NCBI GenBank assembly: GCA_000405805.1 | Contig: ASPJ01000028.1 | Coordinates: forward strand, 1-13,808 | Direction of reading: 5' to 3' | DNA length: 13,808 nucleotides | Source: Fidelibacterota bacterium SCGC AAA003-L08 | Lineage (GTDB): Bacteria > Fidelibacterota > Marinisomatia > SCGC-AAA003-L08 > D37C17 | Shown: positions 7,014-13,808 of the stretch, in pieces | How the letters are laid out: each line of letters starts with the position of its first letter | How positions within the stretch are numbered: position 1 is the stretch's first letter | Program-made: the position numbers and the translations under genes | Notes under the pieces: model-generated | Told to the model about the DNA's origin: nothing | Databases searched by the model: none | What the model saw: only the letters and a program-made list of their open reading frames with translations

Positions 7014-7925
7014 CTATGTCCTTTTTTGCAATGCTGATATAGCTGCTACTAAAATAATATCGTCTACTCTACAACCTCTAGACAAGTCATGTATAGGCTT
7101 TCTTAAACCCTGTAACAATGGACCTAAAGCGCAATAACCCCCAATTCTTTCTGTGATTTTATATGCAATATTTCCAGAATCAAGATTTGGGAAGATAAAA
7201 ACATTGGCTTTACCTTTTAATTTAGATAACGGAGACTTTAATTTTGCAACTTCTGGGACCATAGCTGAATCAAACTGCAATTCACCATCATGAATAATAT
7301 CTTTATGTTTCCTGCCAAATAATTTAACAGCTTCTTTAACTCTTTCTACTCTATAATGTTCAGAACTCCCTTTTGTTGAGAATGACAAAAAAGCTACTTT
7401 TGGCTCTTTATTCGATAATAACTGGTGGAAATTAGATGCATTGTATGCAATATCTACTAATTGATTTACATCTGGCTCTGGAATAACTCCACAATCTGAA
7501 TATGTGAAATATTGTTTATTATCTTTCGAAATCATAAAAAATATACTAGATACACAATTAGAATCATTACTTATACCAATAATTCTAATTGAACTTCTAA
7601 TTACTTCACTAGTTGATGTCTTAGCTCCAGCTACAAGAGCATCTGCATCTCCATTAGCAACAGCCATCATACCATAATGTAAAGGATCTTCTAAATATTT
7701 TTTAATTTCTTCATATGGCCAATTTTTACAGAATTTCATTCTTGATAACATTTCTAAATAATTATCATAATTATTATCATAATCATTAATGCTAACAATA
7801 TTGTATCCCATAGATATCAATTTTTTAGTTGCTTTCATAATCCTGCCATCATCTATTTCAGGCAAAATAATCTTAGCATTAGATTGCAAACCTCTATCTA
7901 ATATACTTTGTTTAATAGTTTGCAT
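7014..7925 (-). CDS. pta: Phosphate acetyltransferase, short form
   Basis: Interconverts acetyl-CoA plus phosphate and acetyl phosphate plus CoA, in the cytoplasm. The 303 residues cover only the catalytic PTA/PTB domain, as in the short class of about 330 residues, with no N-terminal regulatory domain. Visible family blocks are ILPEIDDGRIMKA near the start, VANGDADALVAGAKTSTSE (about 90-108), TYSDCGVIPEPD, AFLSFSTKGSS and, near the end, CALGPLLQGLRKPIHDLSRGC with the conserved SR and the DD that follows. The sister family, phosphate butyryltransferase, is less likely given the DLSRGC end. No ackA is seen in the window. The start shares one base with the coaD stop (TAATG); the fmdB-like gene follows after 3 bases. 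Confidence 0.9.
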   Translation of the reverse strand: MQTIKQSILDRGLQSNAKIILPEIDDGRIMKATKKLISMGYNIVSINDYDNNYDNYLEMLSRMKFCKNWPYEEIKKYLEDPLHYGMMAVANGDADALVAGAKTSTSEVIRSSIRIIGISNDSNCVSSIFFMISKDNKQYFTYSDCGVIPEPDVNQLVDIAYNASNFHQLLSNKEPKVAFLSFSTKGSSEHYRVERVKEAVKLFGRKHKDIIHDGELQFDSAMVPEVAKLKSPLSKLKGKANVFIFPNLDSGNIAYKITERIGGYCALGPLLQGLRKPIHDLSRGCRVDDIILVAAISALQKRT

Positions 7926-8404
7926 TATGAGTATTTTTTTTCTAACAATAATTGTACATGCTTAGGAACATAGGTGCTAATATCTCCACCAAGGGCAATA
8001 ACTTCCTTTACAAGAGATGAACTAATATGAATATACTTTTGATGGGGCATTAAAAATACAGTGCTGATATTTGAATCTAAGCTTCTATTCATTAATGCCA
8101 TTTGAAATTCATATTCAAAATCAGATATAGCCCTTAAGCCTCTAATAATAATAGATGCATCCTTAAACTTTGCATATTTAATAAGTAGTTCATCAAATAC
8201 TTCTGCATGCACATTAGTAAAATCAGCTATTGACTGATTAACTAAATCCAACCTCTCTTTATTGTCAAAAACTAATTTTTTATTATTTGATTTTTCTAAT
8301 ACTGCAACCACTACTTTATCAAATATTAGAGAGGATCTTTCAATAACATCTATGTGTCCATTAGTGATAGGGTCAAAAGTTCCCGGATATATTGCTATTT
8401 TCAT
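7925..8404 (-). CDS. coaD: Phosphopantetheine adenylyltransferase CoaD
   Basis: Fourth step of coenzyme A synthesis: 4'-phosphopantetheine plus ATP gives dephospho-CoA and pyrophosphate. The 159 residues are the normal length. PGTFDPITNGH (residues 7-17) is the nucleotidyltransferase motif, in the T-x-G-H form typical of CoaD. IIRGLRAISDFEYEFQMALMNR (about 86-107) is the CoaD signature and ISSSLVKE (127-134) is the ATP-binding ISSTxxR-like block. The start overlaps rsmD by ATGA and a GGAG lies about 9 bases upstream. The rsmD-coaD pairing is common in bacteria and supports both calls. Confidence 0.96.
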   Translation of the reverse strand: MKIAIYPGTFDPITNGHIDVIERSSLIFDKVVVAVLEKSNNKKLVFDNKERLDLVNQSIADFTNVHAEVFDELLIKYAKFKDASIIIRGLRAISDFEYEFQMALMNRSLDSNISTVFLMPHQKYIHISSSLVKEVIALGGDISTYVPKHVQLLLEKKYS

Positions 8405-8922
8405 AATTTATTTCTCCAAAATGTCAGTTGAGTTCTACCAAATCTCCTTATCCTAACATCTTCATTTTCAATTTTTTTCTTTCTCATTTCAACACATAGA
8501 ATACCATCAGGGTTTAAAATTATTTTTGATTCTCTATTTAAATAATAATAAACATCATCTTTATAAGGAGGATCTGCTATTATAAGATCAAATTTTTTAT
8601 CATTTAATCTCAAAAATTGAATTACATCCATATTGTAAGTTAATATATTATCTGATTGACAAATTATATCTATATTATCATTTAATGTTTTATAAGCAAA
8701 CTTATCTTTTTCAACACTAATCAAGGTTTCAGCTCCACGACTAATACTTTCAATCCCCAATGTTCCTACCCCTGCATATAAATCTAAAACAGAAAATCCT
8801 TCTAATGATCCTAATATATCAAACATAGATTTACGAACTACAGCTTGCGTTGGTCTTATATTTGTTTTAGGGACCTGAGATAATTTTCTACCTTTATATT
8901 TACCTCCAATTATTCTAATCAT
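8401..8922 (-). CDS. rsmD: 16S rRNA (guanine-N2)-methyltransferase RsmD
   Basis: SAM-dependent methyltransferase that in known members modifies G966 of 16S rRNA during 30S assembly. The 173 residues begin MIRIIGGKYKGRKL, the standard RsmD start, followed by IRPTQAVVRKSMFDIL (22-37), the SAM-binding motif DLYAGVGTLGIE (47-58) and the catalytic DPPY (117-120). A longer frame reaching 9000 exists, but its extra 26 residues are Asn/Ser-rich and unlike the family. The ATG at 8922 overlaps the upstream stop as ATGA. It is coupled to the upstream small membrane protein and to coaD downstream. Confidence 0.95.
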   Translation of the reverse strand: MIRIIGGKYKGRKLSQVPKTNIRPTQAVVRKSMFDILGSLEGFSVLDLYAGVGTLGIESISRGAETLISVEKDKFAYKTLNDNIDIICQSDNILTYNMDVIQFLRLNDKKFDLIIADPPYKDDVYYYLNRESKIILNPDGILCVEMRKKKIENEDVRIRRFGRTQLTFWRNKL

Positions 8923-9158
8923 ATTTTTTGAAAATAATATCCCAAAAGAACTGAAATAATTACTCCTATTATTAAAATTATTATTATTACTGAGAACCAA
9001 TCTATTTTATTGCTATTTTCTAATGAATTATTAATCACTTCTTTACTATCCATTGTTTTATCTATTATATCGACAGAATCTAAATCAAATGAGATAGAAT
9101 TATCAGTAGTATTTTCATTCTGTAGCCCAGGCTCATTTAATAAGTTGACATCAAACAT
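8919..9158 (-). CDS. Small single-span membrane protein, PilN-like start
   Basis: Protein of 79 residues. It starts MFDVNLLNEPG, similar in form to the 'M..VNLLP' opening of PilN-type pilus assembly proteins. An acidic, Asn/Ser-rich stretch follows and then one hydrophobic helix near the C-terminus (WFSVIIIILIIGVIISVLLG). PilN proper has its helix nearer the start and a larger periplasmic domain, so this would be at best a reduced relative; the resemblance could be chance. The start at 9158 is set by GGAGGT at 9163-9168. It overlaps the PilM-like gene by 8 bases and rsmD by ATGA. Longer frames upstream are antisense or out-of-frame noise. I do not know its function. Confidence 0.65.
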   Translation of the reverse strand: MFDVNLLNEPGLQNENTTDNSISFDLDSVDIIDKTMDSKEVINNSLENSNKIDWFSVIIIILIIGVIISVLLGYYFQKI

Positions 9159-10029
9159 CAATACCTCCAAATGCATTACCCAATTCAGCATATGATGATA
9201 AATTAATTTCAGACAACTTTGAATTATAGTTATCATCGAAAATCAACCTCTTAAAAGGATTTATTAATATAAATTTATTAGAATCAAATGATGAAAATAA
9301 ATTTGCGTCATTCCTATTCCCATCAATTGAATAATAAAATAACTTTTCATAATCCTTTAAATCGAGACTGTCACTAAAAAAAGAATTAATTATATCAGAT
9401 ATATGTCCCTTATATTTTTTATTTCCAAAAAAACTGATTATATTAAAAGTATCATTATTTTTTTGTCCAATTACATAACTCGAGAACTGTCTATCTCTGA
9501 TAATTAATAATTCTAGAATATTACGTTTTGATAATTTTAAAATAATATAATTACTAAAATTTTCAAGATTATACCAAGACTTTACTCCTGTTAATGCAGA
9601 AAAAATACCAACACTTAAATTAGCTAATGGATATTTTTTATATTTAATCTGATTTACTATATTATTTTTAATGGATTTCAATATATGAATATTAAAATCC
9701 CCAGATTTAGTATTATATATATATGAATCATAAGAACTTTGAAATATTTTATCATAATTATTTCTATTATTCCAATCATCAATTAATGGGTTATATGATT
9801 CTAGGAAATTATATTTAATATGTTGATTGTTTAATGCTATTGTAAATCGAGGATTGATGTTGTATTCTTTTATATTATTAATGAAATAATCAAAAGGGAT
9901 ATCTTCTCCCTTAATTTCGGTTGTTCCATAATCAATGACTAATGGGCCTGATTCAGATGGGATCCAACTTAAATAATAATATTTATTTTCATGAATAGAA
10001 ATTCCAATTAATGCTGGTAGTACAGACAA
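9151..10029 (-). CDS. Hypothetical protein, possible degenerate PilM-like (actin-like ATPase fold) protein
   Basis: Protein of 292 residues, no signal peptide or clear membrane span. The opening LIGISIHENKYYYLSWI and the closing LSSYAELGNAFGGIDV recall the first strand and the final 'Y..A.GLA.RG' segment of PilM/FtsA-type proteins, which recruit the PilN/PilO inner-membrane complex of type IV pili or type II secretion. The ATP-binding signatures of the fold are not evident, so it may be a non-ATPase relative. The PilN-like start of the next protein and the pseudopilin-like gene before it support this idea, but all three links are weak. The start is TTG 10027-10029 with AAGGA six bases upstream. 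It begins 15 bases after the preceding gene. Composition is rich in Asn, Tyr, Ile and Ser. Confidence 0.6.
   Translation of the reverse strand: MSVLPALIGISIHENKYYYLSWIPSESGPLVIDYGTTEIKGEDIPFDYFINNIKEYNINPRFTIALNNQHIKYNFLESYNPLIDDWNNRNNYDKIFQSSYDSYIYNTKSGDFNIHILKSIKNNIVNQIKYKKYPLANLSVGIFSALTGVKSWYNLENFSNYIILKLSKRNILELLIIRDRQFSSYVIGQKNNDTFNIISFFGNKKYKGHISDIINSFFSDSLDLKDYEKLFYYSIDGNRNDANLFSSFDSNKFILINPFKRLIFDDNYNSKLSEINLSSYAELGNAFGGIDV
9163..9168 (-). promoter_or_regulatory. Shine-Dalgarno GGAGGT deciding the start of the small membrane protein
   Basis: A near-perfect ribosome binding site, four bases before ATG 9158 and inside the 3' end of the upstream gene. It is the strongest such site noted in the window and argues for the short start of the 79-residue protein. 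Confidence 0.7.
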
Positions 10030-10044
10030 GGATATTCCTTTTTA

Positions 10045-11319
10045 TTATTCAGACCAACTTGTGCTACCATCAATAATTCTGCCATGGTCGCCTGATTCAA
10101 ATGAAAAAATAACGAATCTACTTTCCTTATAATCTTTAGATAGTGGAGTCTCCACTGAAAAAATAGATTCTTCAATATCAGCAGATTCAATTATTTTATT
10201 TTTATCAAGGCGCAAGGTAATTATGCCATATTTATCAATTGTAGAAAGAAGTTCACTTTCTTCCATTCTTTTTAATAAATCTGCTTTATAATTCTTAGAG
10301 ATTGAACTGATTAATATATTCCGCAACCGTAGATTAGAATCATCTAAATTTTCTTCATTATCTTGAATTTGGGAGTCATCTAAATTAATATCCTGACTCT
10401 GCGTTTGGAATATAATATAATTATCATCATTAGATATGATTGCTCCTTTAACCATATAATCCACATCATCGTCAACTGTAATTTCTTTATTAATTATATG
10501 GAAAAAATACTTTTCTTTAGTTATAGGACAGTATAATAAGCTGTCAGCCAAATGATATTTTAATCGTAAATAATCCGTTTCTAATCTAGTCTTAATCTGT
10601 TCGAGTGTATCAGCTATAGAATTTATTGTCTCTGGAACATAGTAGGTATACTCTTTAAGTTTATCATAAGATCCACAATCAGAAATAATAAAAAGTTTAT
10701 CTTCTAGGTCTAGGCCCTGAGTTAGTGGTTTTAATCTTAAATAACATTCATCCCATATTGCTTGCTGTTCTTCTTTAGTAACTGTATATTTTCTATTTAT
10801 ATCAAATACTGGTTCAAAATTAGGTTTTGAGATTATTTTTTCAAGTGCTTCTATACCATTGATAAACGATGTATCTATCAGATGCTCATCAAACTTTGAT
10901 TTTCTTAATATCGTATAGGTTGTATCTAAATATGTTAATTTAATATTTTGAGATTCACTAAAAGTAGTATCAACTCGAACTTCGAACCCTTCATTCATAT
11001 TTACTAAGTAATTTTCTAAATTTAATTCAATAATTTGAGAACCTAAGAATAAACTATCTGCTATCAGAGAATCTGTTGCCGCTTCAACTAATTGGAACAT
11101 ATGTTCTCCATTCATTGTATATGTCCCCGTTAATTCTTTATAAAATTCTTGAGCATTTGAAATGGCTGTCATTCTATGTCTTGCTTTATTTCTAATTTCC
11201 ACTTCTTCTTTCCAAATAGAAGAAGGAATATATATCATTAGAAACATTATAATAACAGATAATATTATACACCAATCAAGAAGTTCTATTCTCCTATGAA
11301 TATTTTTTTGGTTATTCAA
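10045..11319 (-). CDS. Hypothetical membrane-anchored protein with pseudopilin-like N-terminus
   Basis: Protein of 424 residues. A basic N-terminus (NIHRR) is followed by one membrane helix (about residues 14-33, CIILSVIIMFLMIYI), then a charged helical segment (EEVEIRNKARHRMTAISNAQ, continuing EFYKELTGTY). The helix-plus-amphipathic layout with 'A...Y....G.Y' recalls type II pseudopilins and small secreted-filament proteins, but there is no clear prepilin peptidase site. The remainder (about 70-424) is acidic, largely helical and probably periplasmic. It holds an Asp/Asn-rich patch (about 314-332) and a possible metal-binding pair only as scattered Cys, so no catalytic motif is claimed. The start is TTG at 11319; the gene begins 14 bases after dnaJ. 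I do not recognise its family. Confidence 0.6.
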   Translation of the reverse strand: MNNQKNIHRRIELLDWCIILSVIIMFLMIYIPSSIWKEEVEIRNKARHRMTAISNAQEFYKELTGTYTMNGEHMFQLVEAATDSLIADSLFLGSQIIELNLENYLVNMNEGFEVRVDTTFSESQNIKLTYLDTTYTILRKSKFDEHLIDTSFINGIEALEKIISKPNFEPVFDINRKYTVTKEEQQAIWDECYLRLKPLTQGLDLEDKLFIISDCGSYDKLKEYTYYVPETINSIADTLEQIKTRLETDYLRLKYHLADSLLYCPITKEKYFFHIINKEITVDDDVDYMVKGAIISNDDNYIIFQTQSQDINLDDSQIQDNEENLDDSNLRLRNILISSISKNYKADLLKRMEESELLSTIDKYGIITLRLDKNKIIESADIEESIFSVETPLSKDYKESRFVIFSFESGDHGRIIDGSTSWSE

Positions 11320-11333
11320 TTTTTTTTCTTATC

Positions 11334-12380
11334 CTATTTTATTTTTTTAAAAATTGGCTCATTGCCTAATTCTTCTTTTAAGGAGTTTAGTATATTTTTT
11401 GTATTAGCTGAGATATTATCTAGAGTTTTTATATTAATCCGAACTAACTGATTTCCCTTTCGATGTCTATTAACCTCATTTAAACCTTTATTTTTTAGTC
11501 TTAGCATCTGCCCAGATTTAATACCTTTTGGAATTTTTAATTTTACCTTTCCATCTAGAGTAGGAACATCAATTTTATCACCAAATACAGCCTGGTGATA
11601 TTCAACCCAACAATCTAAAATAATATCATTATTTTGCCTAAAAAACAATTTATGACTTATTTCTTCAAAATAAACTATTAAATCACCTCTTTTATTTCCA
11701 GTAATACTTTGATTTCCTTGATTATTAATAGTTGTATACATACCTTCGCTTACACCACTTGGAATATCAACGTCAATAGCAGCTATTTTCTTTTCTCTTC
11801 CACCACTATAACCAATTCCATTACAATTTCTACATGGATGGACTTGAACAATTTGACCTAAGATGGAGCGTTGTATTTGTTGAATCTCTCCTCTTCCATC
11901 ACAACTTGTACATTTGACTGCCTTAGAATTATCTGATTGTTCCCAGCGCTTAATTTTAATTGTCTTTTTAATTCCAGTAAAAATCTCCTCTAATGTTAGA
12001 GGTATTGTTATTTTTAAGTTTGTAGCTCCATGACTATTTGATTTAGTCCTTCTTTGAGATCCTCCAAAAATATCACCAAAACCACCTCCAAAAATATCAC
12101 CAAAGGAGCTAAATATATCATTAATATCCATGCCATGAAAACCTGCCCCTGCACCACCTTGGTTAATTCCTGCATGTCCAAATTGATCATATCTAGATTT
12201 TTTTTCAGGGTCACTTAAAATAGAATAAGCTTCGGCTGCTTCTTTAAATTTTTCTTCAGCACTACTATCTCCAGGATTTCTATCTGGATGATATTTCATT
12301 GCAACTTTTCTATAGGCTTTTTTAATTTGATCTGAGCTAGCTGTTTTATCAAGGCTTAATATTTCATAATAATCTCTCAT
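11334..12380 (-). CDS. dnaJ: DnaJ (Hsp40) co-chaperone with a single zinc centre
   Basis: Stimulates DnaK ATPase and delivers unfolded substrates. The 348 residues comprise the J domain (1-68, HPD at 31-33) and a Gly/Phe-rich linker (about 71-108). The zinc-binding region follows and then the two C-terminal substrate-binding beta domains (IDVDIPSGVSEGM, then VPTLDGKVKLKIPKGIKSGQ). Standard DnaJ has four CxxCxGxG motifs and about 375 residues. Here only two are present, CTSCDGRG at 157-164 and CRNCNGIG at 183-190. Their spacing, with the intervening QQIQRSILGQIVQVHP, fits motifs 2 and 3 (zinc centre II); motifs 1 and 4 (centre I) are missing. It could alternatively be called CbpA-like, but the retained zinc motifs argue for DnaJ. 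It overlaps grpE by ATGA. Confidence 0.93.
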   Translation of the reverse strand: MRDYYEILSLDKTASSDQIKKAYRKVAMKYHPDRNPGDSSAEEKFKEAAEAYSILSDPEKKSRYDQFGHAGINQGGAGAGFHGMDINDIFSSFGDIFGGGFGDIFGGSQRRTKSNSHGATNLKITIPLTLEEIFTGIKKTIKIKRWEQSDNSKAVKCTSCDGRGEIQQIQRSILGQIVQVHPCRNCNGIGYSGGREKKIAAIDVDIPSGVSEGMYTTINNQGNQSITGNKRGDLIVYFEEISHKLFFRQNNDIILDCWVEYHQAVFGDKIDVPTLDGKVKLKIPKGIKSGQMLRLKNKGLNEVNRHRKGNQLVRINIKTLDNISANTKNILNSLKEELGNEPIFKKIK

Positions 12381-12913
12381 GATTTTGAACTTACAACAAC
12401 CTTTGCATGTCTAATTATTTTATCTTTGTACTTATAGCCCTTCTCAAATTCTTTAATTATTATATTATCATCTTTCCCTAGCTCACTCATCAATGCTTCA
12501 TGTAATTCTGGATTAAATTTCTCTCCAATACTCAAAAACTCTTTAATCTCATGATCATTCAATATTTTTTTAATATTTGATATAATAATTGATATTCCTT
12601 TCTGAATAGATTTTGAATCTTTATAATCATCTAATACTGTTCTTTCCAAATCATCAAATGAAGACAATAACGATTTTATAATTTTTTCTCCATCGTAATT
12701 AAGTAATCTTTCTTTCTCTGTAGTTGTTCTTTTTCTATAATTATCAAATTCAGCCAATAATCTAATTTGCTTATCCTTCATATCATCATTTTTAATCTTT
12801 AATGCTTTATGCTTTTTGTTGATTTGATTTAATTTATTCTTAATTTTTTTCAATTCAACTTTATTATCACTACTGATTTTTGATTTAGAAACCTTTTTCT
12901 TTGCTTTCACCAT
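12377..12913 (-). CDS. grpE: GrpE nucleotide exchange factor
   Basis: Releases ADP from DnaK, acting as a dimer. The 178 residues start with a lysine-rich head and a long heptad-like helix (about 20-70, typical GrpE coiled coil) that includes LLAEFDNYRKRTTTEKERL, the conserved GrpE block. The C-terminal beta region has FNPELHEALMSE and the family signature ending FEKGYKYKDKIIRHAKVVVS. Length is normal. In transcription order it follows ftsX by 68 bases and precedes dnaJ with a 4-base overlap. No dnaK or hrcA lies between them, unlike the common hrcA-grpE-dnaK-dnaJ order. ATG 12911-12913 is the only reasonable start; its ribosome site is weak (GAGAG). Confidence 0.94.
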   Translation of the reverse strand: MVKAKKKVSKSKISSDNKVELKKIKNKLNQINKKHKALKIKNDDMKDKQIRLLAEFDNYRKRTTTEKERLLNYDGEKIIKSLLSSFDDLERTVLDDYKDSKSIQKGISIIISNIKKILNDHEIKEFLSIGEKFNPELHEALMSELGKDDNIIIKEFEKGYKYKDKIIRHAKVVVSSKS

Positions 12914-12981
12914 ATAGTATAACTCTCTATTTCATATTATATAAATTAAGATTTTATTTTACATTATATCAAGAGAAGTAG
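12914..12981 (-). promoter_or_regulatory. 68-base ftsX-grpE gap, possible promoter
   Basis: This is the widest gap between real genes in the window. On the minus strand it contains TATAAT (12936-12941) about 22 bases before the grpE ATG, without a good -35 box at 17 bases. No CIRCE operator (TTAGCACTC, nine bases, GAGTGCTAA) is present. TATAAT is expected by chance in DNA this AT-rich, so the call is weak. Confidence 0.25.
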
Positions 12982-13808
12982 TTAAAATCTATTGAAAAGA
13001 CCTCTATAACTACCAATAATACCTAATAGAACACCTAATATAATATTGCATGGGATAATCATTGAAGGGACAATCATATGTTTGCTCATTATAGATTCCA
13101 AAAAATATATTTGCAATGAATTTAAAACATATACAATCACAATTGACAATATTGAACCCAATAATCCTTGAAAAATTCCCTCAAGTATAAATGGAAATTT
13201 AATAAAACTATTAGTAGCTCCAAGTAATTGTAGTATTTCAATTGATTTTTGTTTTGAGTAAATAATTAAAGTTATTGTATTAGAAACCAATACTATAGAA
13301 ATCCATAAAATAAAAATTCCAATAAAAAAACTTATTGATAATACAATTTCAATAATATTATTTATTTGTCTAATTGTTTCTCTCTCAAACAAAACATCAT
13401 CAATACCATCATGTTGCTTAATCTTCGACTGTATTAACCTAGCACTCTCTAAATCTCTGAATTTTTCTGTAATCGTATAATTCGCACCCATTGGCAAAGG
13501 ATTTTCACCAACCATTTCTTCGACATTTTCATCAAAATATTCTTTAAATATCTTGGATGCCGTTTCTTTACTTATAAATTCCCCCTCTTCAATTCCATCT
13601 ATAAATAAAATTTTAGTATATAATTCTTTTGCATCTTGAATCGATATATCTTCTTCAAAAAAAGTTTGCATGACAAATTCAGACTTTATATTCTGGCTGA
13701 ACCCAATAAAATTATAATAAGCAAAGATAGCTACACTCAGAATAACAAGTGAAATTGCAATCGTTATTGAAGATATCACTGCAGGCAATTTAGCCCTATA
13801 AAATCCTC
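12982..13808 (-). CDS. ftsX: Cell-division membrane protein FtsX (5' end cut by the window edge)
   Basis: Inner-membrane partner of FtsE. Open from the window edge to the stop at 12982; the first 20 residues lie in the fragment at 3993-4127. It shows membrane helix 1 (SSITIAISLVILSVAIFAYY), then a large periplasmic domain containing ISIQDAKELYTKI, the IDGIEEGEFISKE stretch and MGANYTIT. Three C-terminal helices follow: IVLSISFFIGIFILWISIVL, FILEGIFQGLLGSILSIVIV and the final IIPCNIILGVLLGIIGSY. Between helices, IYSKQKSIEILQLLGATNSFI is the cytoplasmic coupling loop typical of FtsX. The combined protein is about 288 residues, normal for FtsX. In FtsEX the periplasmic loop contacts hydrolase activators. 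ATG/TTG codons inside this copy (such as TTG 13788) are not the real start. grpE follows 68 bases downstream. Confidence 0.93.
   Translation of the reverse strand, partial: GFYRAKLPAVISSITIAISLVILSVAIFAYYNFIGFSQNIKSEFVMQTFFEEDISIQDAKELYTKILFIDGIEEGEFISKETASKIFKEYFDENVEEMVGENPLPMGANYTITEKFRDLESARLIQSKIKQHDGIDDVLFERETIRQINNIIEIVLSISFFIGIFILWISIVLVSNTITLIIYSKQKSIEILQLLGATNSFIKFPFILEGIFQGLLGSILSIVIVYVLNSLQIYFLESIMSKHMIVPSMIIPCNIILGVLLGIIGSYRGLFNRF
13714..13808 (-). repeat. 95-bp inverted repeat, right copy (inside ftsX, at window end)
   Basis: Reverse complement of 4033-4127, with no mismatch by eye. On this side the ftsX frame continues intact for over 240 further codons, so this copy carries the genuine downstream sequence, whereas the left copy carries the genuine upstream sequence (ftsE and the ftsX start). 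Confidence 0.93.

Noticed and set aside
4033..13808. The 95-bp inverted repeat as an invertible DNA switch or transposon ends
   Set aside because: There is no recombinase or transposase between or beside the copies, inversion would disrupt the essential ftsX gene, and both copies are the same coding bases of ftsX. A chimera explains it more simply.
3993..13808. Two separate ftsX genes
   Set aside because: The + strand copy is only the 5' end and the minus copy lacks exactly that 5' end; they overlap without mismatch and add up to one normal FtsX.
1..13808. CRISPR array, tRNA, rRNA, riboswitch or insertion sequence
   Set aside because: No regularly spaced repeats, cloverleaf-like segment, rRNA signature or transposase was seen. 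Gaps between genes are too short to hold such elements.

Overview
The window is a strongly AT-rich piece of a Gram-negative-type bacterial chromosome, packed with housekeeping genes. The mix suggests a marine FCB-group-like lineage, perhaps Marinimicrobia/SAR406. It includes an Omp85-type outer-membrane barrel, a BamD-like lipoprotein, a DUF5683-like membrane protein, ftsEX, a short-form Pta and an NADP-type isocitrate dehydrogenase. The lineage is inferred from gene content and base composition only; no rRNA or tRNA gene is present to test it.

Layout as given. Bases 1-182 are the 3' end of an Omp85-like barrel gene. On the + strand follow DUF5683-like, BamD-like lipoprotein, nadD, a Ca2+/Na+ exchanger, ftsE and the first 135 bases of ftsX. 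At 4127/4128 the sequence jumps into the middle of a gene for a TolB-propeller/Omp85-barrel protein, which has a one-base frameshift at 5131-5136. At 6316/6317 it jumps again, into the minus strand of icd. From there to the end everything is on the minus strand. In transcription order it is ftsX (rest), grpE, dnaJ, three envelope or pilus-assembly-like genes, rsmD, coaD, pta, fmdB and icd (5' part).

The main result is that this order is almost certainly not the native one. A 95-bp inverted repeat (4033-4127 and 13714-13808) is the same piece of ftsX. A 40-bp direct repeat (1-40 and 6277-6316) is the same piece of the barrel gene. Both ends of the window lie in these repeats. Calling 4128-6316 A, 41-4127 B and the reverse complement of 6317-13713 C, the order A-B-C restores both split genes in frame. 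It also places every gene on one strand, mostly with overlaps or gaps of a few bases. The likely native locus is: [TolB/Omp85]-DUF5683-bamD-nadD-CaCA-ftsE-ftsX-grpE-dnaJ-pseudopilin-like-PilM-like-PilN-like-rsmD-coaD-pta-fmdB-icd. The junctions look like amplification or assembly chimeras rather than biology.

Functionally the restored locus combines outer-membrane biogenesis, division-site peptidoglycan control (FtsEX), NAD and CoA synthesis (NadD, CoaD), acetyl-phosphate metabolism (Pta), the DnaK co-chaperones (GrpE, DnaJ) and 16S rRNA methylation (RsmD). Two protein-level points stand out. DnaJ keeps only one of the two usual zinc centres. A PilM-like/PilN-like/pseudopilin-like trio sits between dnaJ and rsmD. 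I found no mobile element, CRISPR array, RNA gene or evident new system.
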